A DNA stretch of 64,000 nucleotides from Microbacterium sp. (lineage in GTDB: Bacteria; Actinomycetota; Actinomycetes; Actinomycetales; Microbacteriaceae): positions 264,738 through 328,737 of the forward strand of contig NZ_JAFKIP010000007.1 in the NCBI RefSeq assembly GCF_017305435.1, read 5' to 3'. The position numbers and the translations under genes are program-made. Each line of letters starts with the position of its first letter. The first letter of the stretch is position 1. The notes beneath the pieces are model-generated. The model ran no database searches. It was not told the origin of the DNA and saw nothing but the letters and a program-made list of their open reading frames with translations. Of the stretch, positions 27,041 through 35,771 are shown in pieces.

Positions 27041-29970
27041 CAGCTCTCCCCCGCTTCCGGGTCGTCCGTCTTCGGCGCGGTCGGCGCATCGTCCACCTGG
27101 GATGCCTGGGATGCCTCGGCCACCTGGGATGCCTCGGCGGAGGCGGCATCCCGCGGAACGGTCGTCACGACCCGGCGCACGCGGCGTCGCGGACGCCCGA
27201 CGACGCGCGGGCGCCGGCGCGCCTCCTCCAGCGACCGCCGCGTCGGCAGGGCGAGCAGGAGCGCGGCCAGCACGATCCCCGCCTGGACGAGCGCGATGCG
27301 CCACGCGTCCCCGGTGCCGGCGCCGGCGTCGGCGCGGTCGGCGACCTCCCCCGTGATCCGCCACAGCTTGCCCTTCGCCGTCTCGCCGACGACCTCGAGG
27401 TCGGCGCGCTGATCGAGAGCGGTCTCGGCGACGAGACGGAACGCGCGCGCGGCATCCGAATCGGCGCCGTCGCCGAGCACCACGAAGGCGATCCCGTGCG
27501 CGGCCAGGTCGGGAACGGCCGAGCCGTCGGGGTCGGCGACGAGAGCGGCGACGAGAGCGGCGGTGCGCTCGTCGCCGGCATCCGGAGCCGAGCGGGACGT
27601 GCGGAGCGTGGTCTGCCCGCCGAGCGATGCCGTCCCGCCCCACACGACATCGGCGACCACCGCGCCGTCGGCGGTGGGGGTCATCACGAAGGTCGCGGTC
27701 GACAGTCCGCCGCGGCCTTCCGCCTCGACGTAGGCGGGCAGGGTGCTCGTCGTGCCCTGCGTGACCGCGGCGGCGCCGCGGAGCGGGGCGGTCAGGGCCG
27801 GCACCGCGCTCAGCGCGAGCGCCGCCATCGTGACGACGGCGAGCGTGCCGCGCACGCGCGCCCCCGCACGCTCCACGCCGCGGATCGCGTCGAGGGCGAG
27901 CGCGACGGCGCACAGAGCCGCGATCCAGTACAGGCTGAGGGCGGCGCCCGGGAACAGCGTCACCGCATCCGGACCGTCGGATGCCACGGCCACCCCGATC
28001 GCGACGGCGGCCGAGCCGAGGCCCGTGAGCGCCGTGATCGCGAGGACGAGGGCGGGGATCGAGCGTCCGAGGACGAGACCCGCGACCGCGAGCACGAGGA
28101 CGGGGGCGACGAGCAGCGGCGTCCACATCGCGACGATGCCGGGGAGGAACGCCCCCCAGCCGTCGGTGACCGGGAAGCCGAGCGCGAGCAGCATACGCCG
28201 CGCAGCGTCGGCGCCGGCCGGGTCCGCGAGCGGAACCCCCGGGTCGGCCAGCAGCGCCCAGGGCTCGCCCGCGCCGAGCCGCGTCCAGACGAGCGGGGCG
28301 AACACGACGACGGTCGGCACGATGAGCCAGATGACGCGCGCGAGCCCGCGACCGCGCTGCACGGTCACGGTGAGGACGACGCCGACGAGGAAGACGACCC
28401 CGAGCGCGGGGGCGAGCGACGGCGCGCACGCGATCACCACGACGGCGAGGATCGACGCGACCCCCGCCGTGCTCCAGGAGCGGTGGGCGACGGATGCCGC
28501 CCACACGAGCCACGGCAGCACGAGATGAGCGATCACGACGGCGGGCCGACCGGCGATGAGCGCGCCGAGGAGGCTCGGCGCGAGCGCCCAGCCGACGGCG
28601 ACGACCGCGCGCACGATCGCACGGTCGCTGAAGCGCGTCGCGGCGAACCAGCCGCCGAGGGCGGCGAACGGGAGCGCGAGCACCCACAGCACGACGAGGG
28701 CGCGTGAGGGCGCCGCGGGCGACATCGTCCCGATGAGGGCGACGACGGCACTAAACGGATCGGCGGGGCCGACCGTGTCCCAGCCGAGCGGGCGGGCGCC
28801 AGAAGCGGCATCCGCCCACAGGCCCGCGACCGTCCCGCGGAGGGGCGCGAGCGCGCCGCCGCCGAGGACGGGCCACGCGAGCAACGAGACGAACGAGACG
28901 ACGGAGACGACGAGCGCGCCGAGCACGATCCAGGCTCCGCCGCCACTGAAGAAATGGAGGTCGCCACGGCCCGCACCGACGGGGAGGTCGTCGTCGAGGC
29001 GGTGGCGCAGCTCGGCCCCGGTGACGCGCAGCGGCGCGATCTGCGCCCACGAGGCGGCGCGCTGCCGGCGGATGCCGCGACGCGAGCGGGCGACGGCCGC
29101 GGGGCGCACCATCGCGGTGACGGCGGCCCCCCACTCGGGCAGGATCTGCCCGGGACGCTTGCCGAGGAGCGCCGCGAGGGAGCGCAACAGCGCGAGCGGC
29201 AGGAGGGTCAGCCAGTGCAGCGCGACGAGCGGCGCCGCGGCGTAGGAGAGCCGCCGGTGCAGCTGCGCCGTACGGGCCGCGTACGCGGTGCGGAGCGGGG
29301 CGACGGGGCGCGCCGACACGGCGACGACCGCGCCGGGGGCGAGGGCGACACGGCCGCCGCGCAGACGCGCACGGATGCCGAGGTCGAGCCCCTCGTCCGC
29401 CCCCGCGAGGCCGGCGTCGACGCCGCCGAGGGCGGTCCACGCGTCGGCACGCACGAGGATGCCGCGCACATCCGTGCCGAGCACGTCCTCGGCGCCGTCG
29501 TACTGTCCCTGATCGTGCTCGCCGTCGGCGAGTCCGACGGTGCGTCCGAGGGTCGTCATCGACACCCCCAGGGAAACGATGCGATCGCGTTCGTCGGAGC
29601 GCACGAGCTTGGGGGCGGCGAACGCGACGGACGGCGCGGCCTCGAGCGCCCCCGCGAGGCGGGTGAGCGCGTCGACGTCGGGAACCGTGTCGTGCGTGAG
29701 CACCCACACGGCGTCGCCTTCGAGCCGGTGCGATCCGAGGGCGAGCGCGTCGGCGAAGCTCGTGCGCCGGTCGGCGCCGATGACGCCTTCGGCCTGGGAG
29801 GCGCGGGCGACGTCCTGCACTGCGGCATCCGTCTCGCAGAGGATGATCGTCAGCGTGTCGACCGGGCGCGACTGTGCACGGAGCGCGGTGAGCGTCCGTT
29901 GCAGGCGGATGTCCGCGGCCTCGCGCCCGTCAGGGCGCACGACCAGCAGCGCGTGGACTCGGGCGGGCAT
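27040..29970 (-). CDS. Large membrane glycosyltransferase, GT2 domain plus multiple transmembrane helices
   Basis: This encodes 976 residues. An N-terminal GT-A-like domain (about 1-230) has VHALLVVRPDG, then WVLTHDTVPDVDALTRL in the place of the usual DxD, then a GGVDAGLAGADEGLDLGIRAR block corresponding to the ED acceptor site. The rest carries roughly 12 membrane helices and an extracytoplasmic C-terminal region ending in low complexity with repeated VAEASQA units. It is coupled to DUF5719 and faces whiB2 across a repeat cluster. Large GT2/membrane fusions of this kind are standard next to whiB2 in actinobacteria and are thought to act in wall polymer synthesis. The non-canonical DxD leaves donor and activity open. 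Confidence 0.78.
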   Translation of the reverse strand: MPARVHALLVVRPDGREAADIRLQRTLTALRAQSRPVDTLTIILCETDAAVQDVARASQAEGVIGADRRTSFADALALGSHRLEGDAVWVLTHDTVPDVDALTRLAGALEAAPSVAFAAPKLVRSDERDRIVSLGVSMTTLGRTVGLADGEHDQGQYDGAEDVLGTDVRGILVRADAWTALGGVDAGLAGADEGLDLGIRARLRGGRVALAPGAVVAVSARPVAPLRTAYAARTAQLHRRLSYAAAPLVALHWLTLLPLALLRSLAALLGKRPGQILPEWGAAVTAMVRPAAVARSRRGIRRQRAASWAQIAPLRVTGAELRHRLDDDLPVGAGRGDLHFFSGGGAWIVLGALVVSVVSFVSLLAWPVLGGGALAPLRGTVAGLWADAASGARPLGWDTVGPADPFSAVVALIGTMSPAAPSRALVVLWVLALPFAALGGWFAATRFSDRAIVRAVVAVGWALAPSLLGALIAGRPAVVIAHLVLPWLVWAASVAHRSWSTAGVASILAVVVIACAPSLAPALGVVFLVGVVLTVTVQRGRGLARVIWLIVPTVVVFAPLVWTRLGAGEPWALLADPGVPLADPAGADAARRMLLALGFPVTDGWGAFLPGIVAMWTPLLVAPVLVLAVAGLVLGRSIPALVLAITALTGLGSAAVAIGVAVASDGPDAVTLFPGAALSLYWIAALCAVALALDAIRGVERAGARVRGTLAVVTMAALALSAVPALTAPLRGAAAVTQGTTSTLPAYVEAEGRGGLSTATFVMTPTADGAVVADVVWGGTASLGGQTTLRTSRSAPDAGDERTAALVAALVADPDGSAVPDLAAHGIAFVVLGDGADSDAARAFRLVAETALDQRADLEVVGETAKGKLWRITGEVADRADAGAGTGDAWRIALVQAGIVLAALLLALPTRRSLEEARRRPRVVGRPRRRVRRVVTTVPRDAASAEASQVAEASQASQVDDAPTAPKTDDPEAGES

Positions 29971-29979
29971 GACCTGGTC

Positions 29980-29985
29980 AGCCTA
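29980..29985 (-). promoter_or_regulatory. Candidate -10 element TAGGCT of the large glycosyltransferase gene
   Basis: On the minus strand TAGGCT is separated by 9 nt from the ATG at 29970, so the leader is 0-3 nt. Confidence 0.4.
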
Positions 29986-30057
29986 AGTCGGGGCATCCGG
30001 CCCGGGCGCCCGCCACGCCGCCTGCGGCCGTTACCCGACTACGGGAAGCGAATCGCT

Positions 30058-30172
30058 GATCGAGTGCCGCGGCGCTGCCGCGGTGCCGGATCGGTGATCG
30101 AGTGCCGCGGCGCAGCCGCGGTGCCGAATCGGTGATCGAGTGCCGCGGCGCAACCGCGGTGTATCGAGATCA
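30058..30172. repeat. Three tandem copies of the GATCGAGTGCC palindromic repeat
   Basis: Copies start at 30058, 30096 and 30134, a strict 38-bp period, and share GATCGAGTGCCGCGGCGC followed by CCGCGGTG. Only the last copy ends with GTATCGAGATC, as in the single copy at 7841-7878. The array ends inside the stop codon of whiB2. Confidence 0.8.
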
Positions 30173-30487
30173 GGCGCGGCGCTTGAGCTTGCGGCGCTCG
30201 CGCTCGCTGAGGCCGCCCCAGATGCCGAAGCGCTCGTCGTTCTGCAGCGCGTACTCGAGGCACCGGTCACGCACGTCGCACGAGGTGCAGATGCGCTTGG
30301 CATCCCGCGTCGAACCACCCTTCTCCGGGAAGAAGGCTTCAGGATCCGTCTGCGCGCAGAGCGCGTCCGCCTGCCATGCGAGGGTGGTCTCCTCTTCGAT
30401 GGGAGCCGGACGCCGGACGCCGGGAACACCCAGGTTCACCGGATCGACGAACCAGTTCTCGGGAACCCCGGAACGGTAACCCGTCAT
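30170..30487 (-). CDS. whiB2: WhiB2-type iron-sulfur transcriptional regulator
   Basis: The 105-residue WhiB protein has cluster cysteines in ALCAQTDPEAFFPEKGG, then CTSCDVRDRC. The block RFGIWGGLSERERRKLKRRA follows. The FFPEKGGSTRDAKRIC segment identifies it as WhiB2 (streptomycete WhiB), which with its partner controls septation and division genes. The ATG at 30487 is preferred because GGGGAGA lies 6 nt upstream; a GTG five codons earlier is an alternative. It has a well-formed promoter (TTGACC-N17-TGTAAT) and a 15-bp palindrome in its leader. The stop codon falls in the last repeat copy downstream. Confidence 0.95.
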   Translation of the reverse strand: MTGYRSGVPENWFVDPVNLGVPGVRRPAPIEEETTLAWQADALCAQTDPEAFFPEKGGSTRDAKRICTSCDVRDRCLEYALQNDERFGIWGGLSERERRKLKRRA

Positions 30488-30512
30488 AGTCGTTCTCCCC
30501 ACTGATTCCCGT

Positions 30513-30527
30513 CACGCGGTCCGCGTG
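30513..30527. promoter_or_regulatory. Palindrome CACGCGG-T-CCGCGTG in the whiB2 leader
   Basis: A perfect 7-bp inverted repeat around one base lies about 10-24 bp downstream of the whiB2 -10, covering roughly +3 to +17. This position suits an operator or a short leader hairpin. Confidence 0.5.
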
Positions 30528-30536
30528 TTGGGAATA

Positions 30537-30565
30537 ATTACACCGCTGTCATTCGCTGGGGTCAA
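30537..30565 (-). promoter_or_regulatory. whiB2 promoter, TTGACC-N17-TGTAAT
   Basis: On the minus strand TTGACC (30560-30565) and TGTAAT (30537-30542) are separated by exactly 17 bp, the best primary-sigma match in the window. The leader to the ATG is about 43 nt. Confidence 0.7.
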
Positions 30566-30682
30566 GTCGCAGATCGTAAACCCTCAAGGCGTGATCGAAC
30601 GTTCAGCGCGTGCTCACCGGCGTGTCGCGCGCGACGAACCCGGTCCTGCGCCGGTGTCGAAAGCCCAGGTCGCGGGCGGAGT

Positions 30683-31906
30683 TCAGCGACGGCCCGGCTG
30701 AGCGAGGAAGACCTCGCCGCTGCCCGCGATCTCGAGGCCGGGCGCTCCCCCGCCGGCGTACACCGCGTCGCCGGCACGGAGCTCCACCGCTTCACCCGGT
30801 GCGTCGCTCTCCGCGACGCGCACGGAGCCCCGCGTCGCGAGGACGATCGCGGGGCCCTCCAGGGCCGCCGAGAAGGTTCCCCCGTCGAGCTCGACTCGCG
30901 TGAGGGCGAAGTCCGGGACGCCGACGTCGTACCTGACCGCACGGTCGCCGGCCGGCGTCGGCTCCACGATCGGCGCCGGGCCCGGCGCGGCATCCACGAT
31001 CCGCAGGAGTTCGGGGACGTCGACGTGCTTGGGCGTGAGGCCGCCCCGCAGCACGTTGTCGCTCGCGGCCATCAGCTCGACGCCGAGCCCCGACTGGTAG
31101 GCGTGCAGGACGCCCGCCGGGGCGAACAGCGCCTCTCCCCGTCGCAGCACGACGAGGTTCATGAGGAGGGCCACGAACAGTCCGCGATCCCCGGGGAAGT
31201 CGGATGCCGCGGCCCGCAGCACCGCGACCTCCTTGCCGAAGGGCGCGCCGGTCCCTTCCGACGCGGTGGTCTCGGACGCCGCGGCATCCAGCGCCGCGGT
31301 CAGCCGCGCGACGTCATCGGGCGTCGCCTCGGACAGCGCCCACGCGAGCGCGGACCGGAGCGCCTGCTCCTCATCCCCGTCGGCGAGGAGCGCGTCGAGG
31401 GCGCCGAGGGCCGGGCCGCCACCTGCCGCGCTGTCGTCCACCGCGCGCGACAGCACCGCGAGCAGCTCCCGCGTCTCGGCGACGGGCCGGAGCCCCACGA
31501 GCGCGCGGAACTCGTCGCTCAGCGCGACGATGATCTCCGGCTTGTGGTTGTCGTCGCGGTAGAGGCGATCGTCGGCGTCGCGCGGGATGCCGTCCGCCTC
31601 CTCCCGCGCGAAGCCGGCTTCGGCCTCGGTCTTCGTCGGGTGCGCCTGGATCGACAGCGACGACCCGGCCGCGAGGAGCTTCAGGAGGAACGGCAGCGAC
31701 GGCTCGCCGAGGGCGGCGAGCGCGGCATCCAGCGTCAGGCCCGCCTGCGCACTCCTGCCGCTCACGCGCGACGGGCTGCCCGGGTGGTCGCCGTACCAGA
31801 TCTCCGCCTCGGGCTGGCCGGTGGAGGCGCGCCCGACGAGAGCGGGGATGAGGTCGGGAGACCCCCACGAATACGCGCGCGGAACGTTGGAGATCGGCAG
31901 GAGCAT
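30683..31906 (-). CDS. manA: Mannose-6-phosphate isomerase, class I
   Basis: This 407-residue zinc enzyme interconverts fructose-6-phosphate and mannose-6-phosphate and so feeds GDP-mannose for mannosylated glycans. It has the cupin motifs of type I PMI. SIQAHPTK carries the first zinc ligands (Gln and His), NHKPEIIVAL a glutamate ligand, and GVLHAYQSGLGVELMAASDNVLRGGLTPKHVDVPEL the last histidine and the active-site Arg. Length is normal. The start has a TAGGCT hexamer 6 nt upstream and no Shine-Dalgarno. It is divergent from the first polysaccharide ligase gene and marks the boundary between core and surface-glycan regions. Confidence 0.93.
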   Translation of the reverse strand: MLLPISNVPRAYSWGSPDLIPALVGRASTGQPEAEIWYGDHPGSPSRVSGRSAQAGLTLDAALAALGEPSLPFLLKLLAAGSSLSIQAHPTKTEAEAGFAREEADGIPRDADDRLYRDDNHKPEIIVALSDEFRALVGLRPVAETRELLAVLSRAVDDSAAGGGPALGALDALLADGDEEQALRSALAWALSEATPDDVARLTAALDAAASETTASEGTGAPFGKEVAVLRAAASDFPGDRGLFVALLMNLVVLRRGEALFAPAGVLHAYQSGLGVELMAASDNVLRGGLTPKHVDVPELLRIVDAAPGPAPIVEPTPAGDRAVRYDVGVPDFALTRVELDGGTFSAALEGPAIVLATRGSVRVAESDAPGEAVELRAGDAVYAGGGAPGLEIAGSGEVFLAQPGRR

Positions 31907-31912
31907 GCCCTC

Positions 31913-31938
31913 AGCCTAGAACCACCGCAGGGTAGCCT
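31913..31938. promoter_or_regulatory. Back-to-back -10 elements for manA and the ligase operon
   Basis: TAGGCT on the minus strand (31913-31918) lies 6 nt from the manA ATG. TAGCCT on the plus strand (31933-31938) lies 9 nt from the ATG at 31948. The two divergent elements are 14 bp apart, so RNA polymerase binding at one would exclude the other. Confidence 0.4.
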
Positions 31939-31947
31939 GATCTGACC

Positions 31948-33345
31948 ATGGCCGTGCACACGAATCACCCCGTCGCGGCCCCGCCGCGGGCCCCCGTGCG
32001 GGAGACGACGGGGCATCTGCTGCTGCGCGGCTGGTGCATCTTCGTCATCGCCGGCGCCCTTGCCGGCACGGCATGGCTGATGGCGTTCGGCACGGTCGTC
32101 TCGGGCGTCGTCGCGGTCGCGACGGGCATCGTCTCGATCACGCTGTGGTTCGTCCTCCGACCGGACGTGCAGTGGCGCCGCCTCCCCTGGTATGCCCTGC
32201 TCTACGTCGCGTGGGCGATCGCGTCGCTCATCTGGACGGCGTACCCCGGAGCGACCGAGCTGACGCTGCTGCTGCTCCTCACGACCACCGTGCAGGCGAT
32301 GTTCGTCGGGTCGGTCCTCACCTGGCGCGAGCTCGTGCGGTCGATCGCATCCGCGTTGAAGTGGGTGCTCTCGCTGTCGATCCTCTTCGAGCTGTGGGTG
32401 TCGCTCTTCTGGGGCGGACCCATCCTGCCCGAGTTCGGCCGCCCCGAAGCGGGCGTGCACTATGACCCCATCGTCTACTGGTCGCGCGACAACCTCTTCG
32501 ACGGCGGGCGCATCCAGGGCATCTTCGGCAACGCGAACCCGCTCGCCTACGTCGCCCTCGTCGCCATGATCGTCTTCGCGGTGCGGTTCGCGTCGCGGGC
32601 ACCGCGCAGGCTCCTGCTCGCGGGGTGGTTCCTCCTCGCGGCCTACCTCTTCGTCCGTGCCGGCTCGGCGACGGCGACCCTCGCCGCAGGCGCCGTCGTC
32701 GTCGTGCTCGTCACCGTCCTGCTCATGCGCACCGCCCGCCGGCCGGGCGGACGCACGCGGTACTACATCGCATACGCCGTCGTCGCCCTCGGCGGATTGA
32801 CGGCCCTCTGGCTCGCCCGCGATGCCGTGTTCTCGATGCTCGGCCGCTCTTCGGACCTCACCGGCCGGGAGGGCATCTGGACAGCCGTGTGGGAGAAGGC
32901 GGTCGAGCGTCCCATCGTCGGGTGGGGCTTCTCCACGCCGTGGGTGCCGACCGATCCGCATTTCGACGGCTGGATCGTCGACCACGGCCAGACCGTCATG
33001 CAGGCGCACAACATGTGGCTCGACGTGTTCTTCCAGCTGGGGGCGATCGGGCTGCTGTTCATCGCGGTCACGATGGCGGCGTTCGTCTGGCGCTCGTGGT
33101 TCTTCGCCGTCGACCGCCCCCGGTGGGATCTCGTCGCCGACCGCCCGTACTCGCCCATCACGCTCGTCCCGACGCTCGTCGGCGCCATCCTTCTCGTGCA
33201 GGGGCTCGCCGAGTCGGGTCCGCTGCTCGGGTGGGGATGGTTCTTCATCGTGATGCTGGCCTTCAAGATCAAGCAGGCTCCGCTCATCGGGCGGGGGCCC
33301 AGCGAGGAGCGGCTCCTCGGCGAGCAGGGCGAGTCGCCGCGATGA
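31948..33345 (+). CDS. O-antigen ligase-like (Wzy/WaaL family) membrane protein, first copy
   Basis: This encodes 465 residues with about 12 membrane helices and one larger extracytoplasmic loop (about 150-200). Motifs seen are LLYVAWAIASLIWTAYPG, the GIFGNANPLAYVAL block and GWGFSTPWVPTDPHFDGWIVDHGQTVMQAHNMWLD with the conserved His. These belong to the O-antigen ligase/polymerase superfamily (PF04932), which moves lipid-linked glycans onto acceptors or polymerises them on the outer membrane face. The stop overlaps the start of a paralogue by 4 bp. In Gram-positive bacteria such proteins attach or polymerise secondary wall polysaccharides. Confidence 0.85.
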   Translation: MAVHTNHPVAAPPRAPVRETTGHLLLRGWCIFVIAGALAGTAWLMAFGTVVSGVVAVATGIVSITLWFVLRPDVQWRRLPWYALLYVAWAIASLIWTAYPGATELTLLLLLTTTVQAMFVGSVLTWRELVRSIASALKWVLSLSILFELWVSLFWGGPILPEFGRPEAGVHYDPIVYWSRDNLFDGGRIQGIFGNANPLAYVALVAMIVFAVRFASRAPRRLLLAGWFLLAAYLFVRAGSATATLAAGAVVVVLVTVLLMRTARRPGGRTRYYIAYAVVALGGLTALWLARDAVFSMLGRSSDLTGREGIWTAVWEKAVERPIVGWGFSTPWVPTDPHFDGWIVDHGQTVMQAHNMWLDVFFQLGAIGLLFIAVTMAAFVWRSWFFAVDRPRWDLVADRPYSPITLVPTLVGAILLVQGLAESGPLLGWGWFFIVMLAFKIKQAPLIGRGPSEERLLGEQGESPR

Positions 33346-34703
33346 CGTCGGATGCCGCGGGCTCCGCCGCCTCGGAGGGGCCGTGGCACGACGGCCACCG
33401 GGGGACGCCGCCGCCTCGCGGTCTCGCCGCGCTGCTGAACTCGGCCGACTTCGCCCGCGCGTACACCCTGACGGTGTTCGCCGCGCTCGTGGGAGCGCAC
33501 CTGATCTCACGCCTCGCGGGCGTCGTGACACTGCGCACGGTCATCGCGGGGCTGTGCGTCGTCGGCATCGGCATCCTCGTCGTGCGCCGCGCCGAGGTCT
33601 CGCTCCTGCGCCTCGTGCCGACGACGCTCGTGCTGCTCGTCGTGTGGGCCTTCGCGAGCATCTTCTGGAGCACGGACCCGTTCGGCAGCTTCGCTCGCTG
33701 GACGGCCATGCTCGCGGTTGCCTTCCTCGCCGTGACGATCGGACACATCCGCGACACGCTGCAGACCGTGCGCGCGCTCGGCGACGTCCTGCGCGGCGCC
33801 CTGTCGCTCTCCCTCGCACTCGAGGTGCTGAGCGGGGTGATCATCGACACCCCGCTGCGGTTCCTCGGCATCCAGGGGAATCTGGCCCATTTCGGGCCGG
33901 TCCAGGGGATCTTCGGCACGCGCAACACGCTCGGATTCATCGCCGTCGTCGCGATCATCACGTTCGCGGTGGAGCTGCGGGCGCACTCGGTGCGGCCTGG
34001 GCTGTCGGTGTTCTCGCTGGCGCTCGCGACCGCGCTGGCGCTCCTGTCGGCATCGCCGACCGTGCTCGTGCTCGCGGTGGTCGTCGGCGTGGCCACGGGA
34101 GCGCTCGCCCTCGTCCGATCGGTGCGGCCCGAACGGCGCGTGCGCGTGCAGTGGACGCTCGCCGCGGTCGTCGGCGTCGTCGGCGTCGTGCTCTACACGC
34201 AGCGCGGGCGGATCATCGACGCGCTCGGCGCGACCGATGATCTGTCGATGCGGGCGAACCTCTGGGCGCTCGCGCGGTACTTCGCGGGGCGCCAGCCGGT
34301 GCAGGGCTGGGGTTGGTTCGGATCGTGGGATGTCGCCGAGCAGCCGTTCGCGACGATCAATCAGCTGCTCGGGCAGCATCACTCGACGGCGCTGAACGCG
34401 TACGTCGACATCCAGCTGCAGCTCGGCTGGGCGGGCCTGCTGCTGCTGTGCGCGCTGGGCGGCATGGCGCTCGTCCGGTCATGGCTCGATGCGAGCCAGC
34501 GCCGGTCCGTCGTGTACGCGTGGACGCCGCTCATGCTGATCGCCCTCGCCGTCACGAGCGCGTTCGAGTCGGTGGCGCTGTTCGGCGTGGGCTGGCTCCT
34601 GCTCGTCGTGTGCGCCGTGCGCGCCGGGCAGTCGCGAGGGTGGCGCGAGCGACTCGGGGCGCAGGCGCCGATCGGAGCGGTCCCGGCACTGCCGCCGGGG
34701 TAG
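33342..34703 (+). CDS. O-antigen ligase-like membrane protein, second copy
   Basis: This encodes 453 residues, again with about 12 membrane helices and the same landmarks as the preceding gene: WAFASIFWSTDPFGSFARW, GPVQGIFGTRNTLGF and GWGWFGSWDV...HSTALNAYVDIQLQLGW. It is a diverged paralogue, coupled by an ATGA overlap. Tandem pairs of ligase-like proteins could split the work of polymerisation and ligation, or act on the two polymers this locus appears to make. Its stop codon TAG is part of a TAGAAT hexamer that may be the -10 of the next gene. Confidence 0.83.
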   Translation: MTSDAAGSAASEGPWHDGHRGTPPPRGLAALLNSADFARAYTLTVFAALVGAHLISRLAGVVTLRTVIAGLCVVGIGILVVRRAEVSLLRLVPTTLVLLVVWAFASIFWSTDPFGSFARWTAMLAVAFLAVTIGHIRDTLQTVRALGDVLRGALSLSLALEVLSGVIIDTPLRFLGIQGNLAHFGPVQGIFGTRNTLGFIAVVAIITFAVELRAHSVRPGLSVFSLALATALALLSASPTVLVLAVVVGVATGALALVRSVRPERRVRVQWTLAAVVGVVGVVLYTQRGRIIDALGATDDLSMRANLWALARYFAGRQPVQGWGWFGSWDVAEQPFATINQLLGQHHSTALNAYVDIQLQLGWAGLLLLCALGGMALVRSWLDASQRRSVVYAWTPLMLIALAVTSAFESVALFGVGWLLLVVCAVRAGQSRGWRERLGAQAPIGAVPALPPG

Positions 34704-34706
34704 AAT
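34701..34706 (+). promoter_or_regulatory. Candidate -10 element TAGAAT of the GlfT1-like gene
   Basis: TAGAAT overlaps the stop codon of the upstream ligase-like gene and lies 9 nt before the ATG at 34716, so the GlfT1-like gene may have its own near-leaderless transcript. Confidence 0.35.
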
Positions 34707-34715
34707 CTCCAGGTC

Positions 34716-35750
34716 ATGACGCACCCCTCCGCACCGCTCCCGGCTTCCAGCGAATCGTCTGGTGACGCGACCTCCGCCGTGCCGTTCGACCCCGCGAACG
34801 CGACGATCGCGGTCGTCACGTTCAACCGTTCGGCGCTGCTCACGCGCCTGCTCGACTCGATCACCGCGATGGACCCCAAGCCGGGTCACCTCGTGATCGT
34901 CGACAACGCCTCGACGGACGACACCACGGACGTCGTCGAGTCGTACCGCGACTCGATCGGCAGTGGCCCTCAGAAGACGCAGATCGTCTACCGCCGCCTC
35001 GACACCAACACCGGCGGATCCGGCGGGTTCAGCGAGGGCATGCGCATCGCGTACGAGCTCGGCTCCACGTGGATCTGGGTGATGGACGACGACGTCGAGG
35101 TCATCTCCGACGGGCTCGCCCGGATGGGCGCGTGGGCTCCGCGCTTCCGCTCGATCCAGGGGCGCCGCTACGACTTCGACGGCAGCGAGTTCTACTGGCA
35201 GTACCGGATCTCCGAGCCCCTCGGCATCCCGATTCCTTTCGCTCCGAGTGGCTTCGACGCGTCGGGGTACAAGGAGATGAATTCGGGCTGCTTCGAGGGC
35301 ATGTTCATCCACCGCGACATCGTCGCGCAGATCGGGCTGCCCGACCCGCGGTTCTTCATCTACTGGGACGATCAGACCTACGGGTGGCTCGCCTCGCGTG
35401 TGACCACAGCGGTCATCGTGAACGAGTTCGTCCTGCGCCGCACCCGCGAGATAAAGCAGTGGGACATGGGCATCCGCCACATGAACGCCTCGTCGGATGC
35501 CTACCGCTACTACATCATGCGCAACCGCGCCCTCATCAAGCAGTACTACCGTTCGAAGGGCGCGTACCGCCCAATCGCATTCGGCCTCGGGACCGCACTG
35601 ACCTTCGGTAAAGAGATCATCCGCCTCATCTTCGTCGAGAGGAAAGCGACCGGCACGTCGCATCTCGTCCGCGGTCTCCGGGATGGTCGGAAGATCGCCG
35701 CCGACCGCTCGTGGAAGCCGATGCCGCCGCTCGTGGATGCCGAGGGCTGA
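34716..35750 (+). CDS. glfT1: GlfT1-like galactofuranosyltransferase (GT2)
   Basis: This 344-residue GT-A glycosyltransferase begins the catalytic domain at ATIAVVTFNR. VIVDNASTDDTTDVVESY, the NTGGSGGFSEGM nucleotide block and WIWVMDDDVE (DDD metal site) follow, then NSGCFEGMFIHRDIVAQIGLPDPRFFIYWDDQTYGWLA with the acidic acceptor site. In mycobacteria GlfT1 (Rv3782) adds the first two galactofuranose units to the decaprenyl-linked linker and is encoded beside wzt/wzm homologues Rv3781 and Rv3783. The same neighbours are here, on the opposite strand. The call rests on this context plus the NTGGSGG and MDDD motifs; a related priming transferase for another furanose is possible. Confidence 0.78.
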   Translation: MTHPSAPLPASSESSGDATSAVPFDPANATIAVVTFNRSALLTRLLDSITAMDPKPGHLVIVDNASTDDTTDVVESYRDSIGSGPQKTQIVYRRLDTNTGGSGGFSEGMRIAYELGSTWIWVMDDDVEVISDGLARMGAWAPRFRSIQGRRYDFDGSEFYWQYRISEPLGIPIPFAPSGFDASGYKEMNSGCFEGMFIHRDIVAQIGLPDPRFFIYWDDQTYGWLASRVTTAVIVNEFVLRRTREIKQWDMGIRHMNASSDAYRYYIMRNRALIKQYYRSKGAYRPIAFGLGTALTFGKEIIRLIFVERKATGTSHLVRGLRDGRKIAADRSWKPMPPLVDAEG

Positions 35751-35771
35751 GTTCGGTCGTCGCCGGCGCGA

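Noticed and set aside
30058-30172. A CRISPR array, because of the regular 38-bp period.
   Set aside because: The units are contiguous tandem copies without unique spacers, and no cas genes are present.
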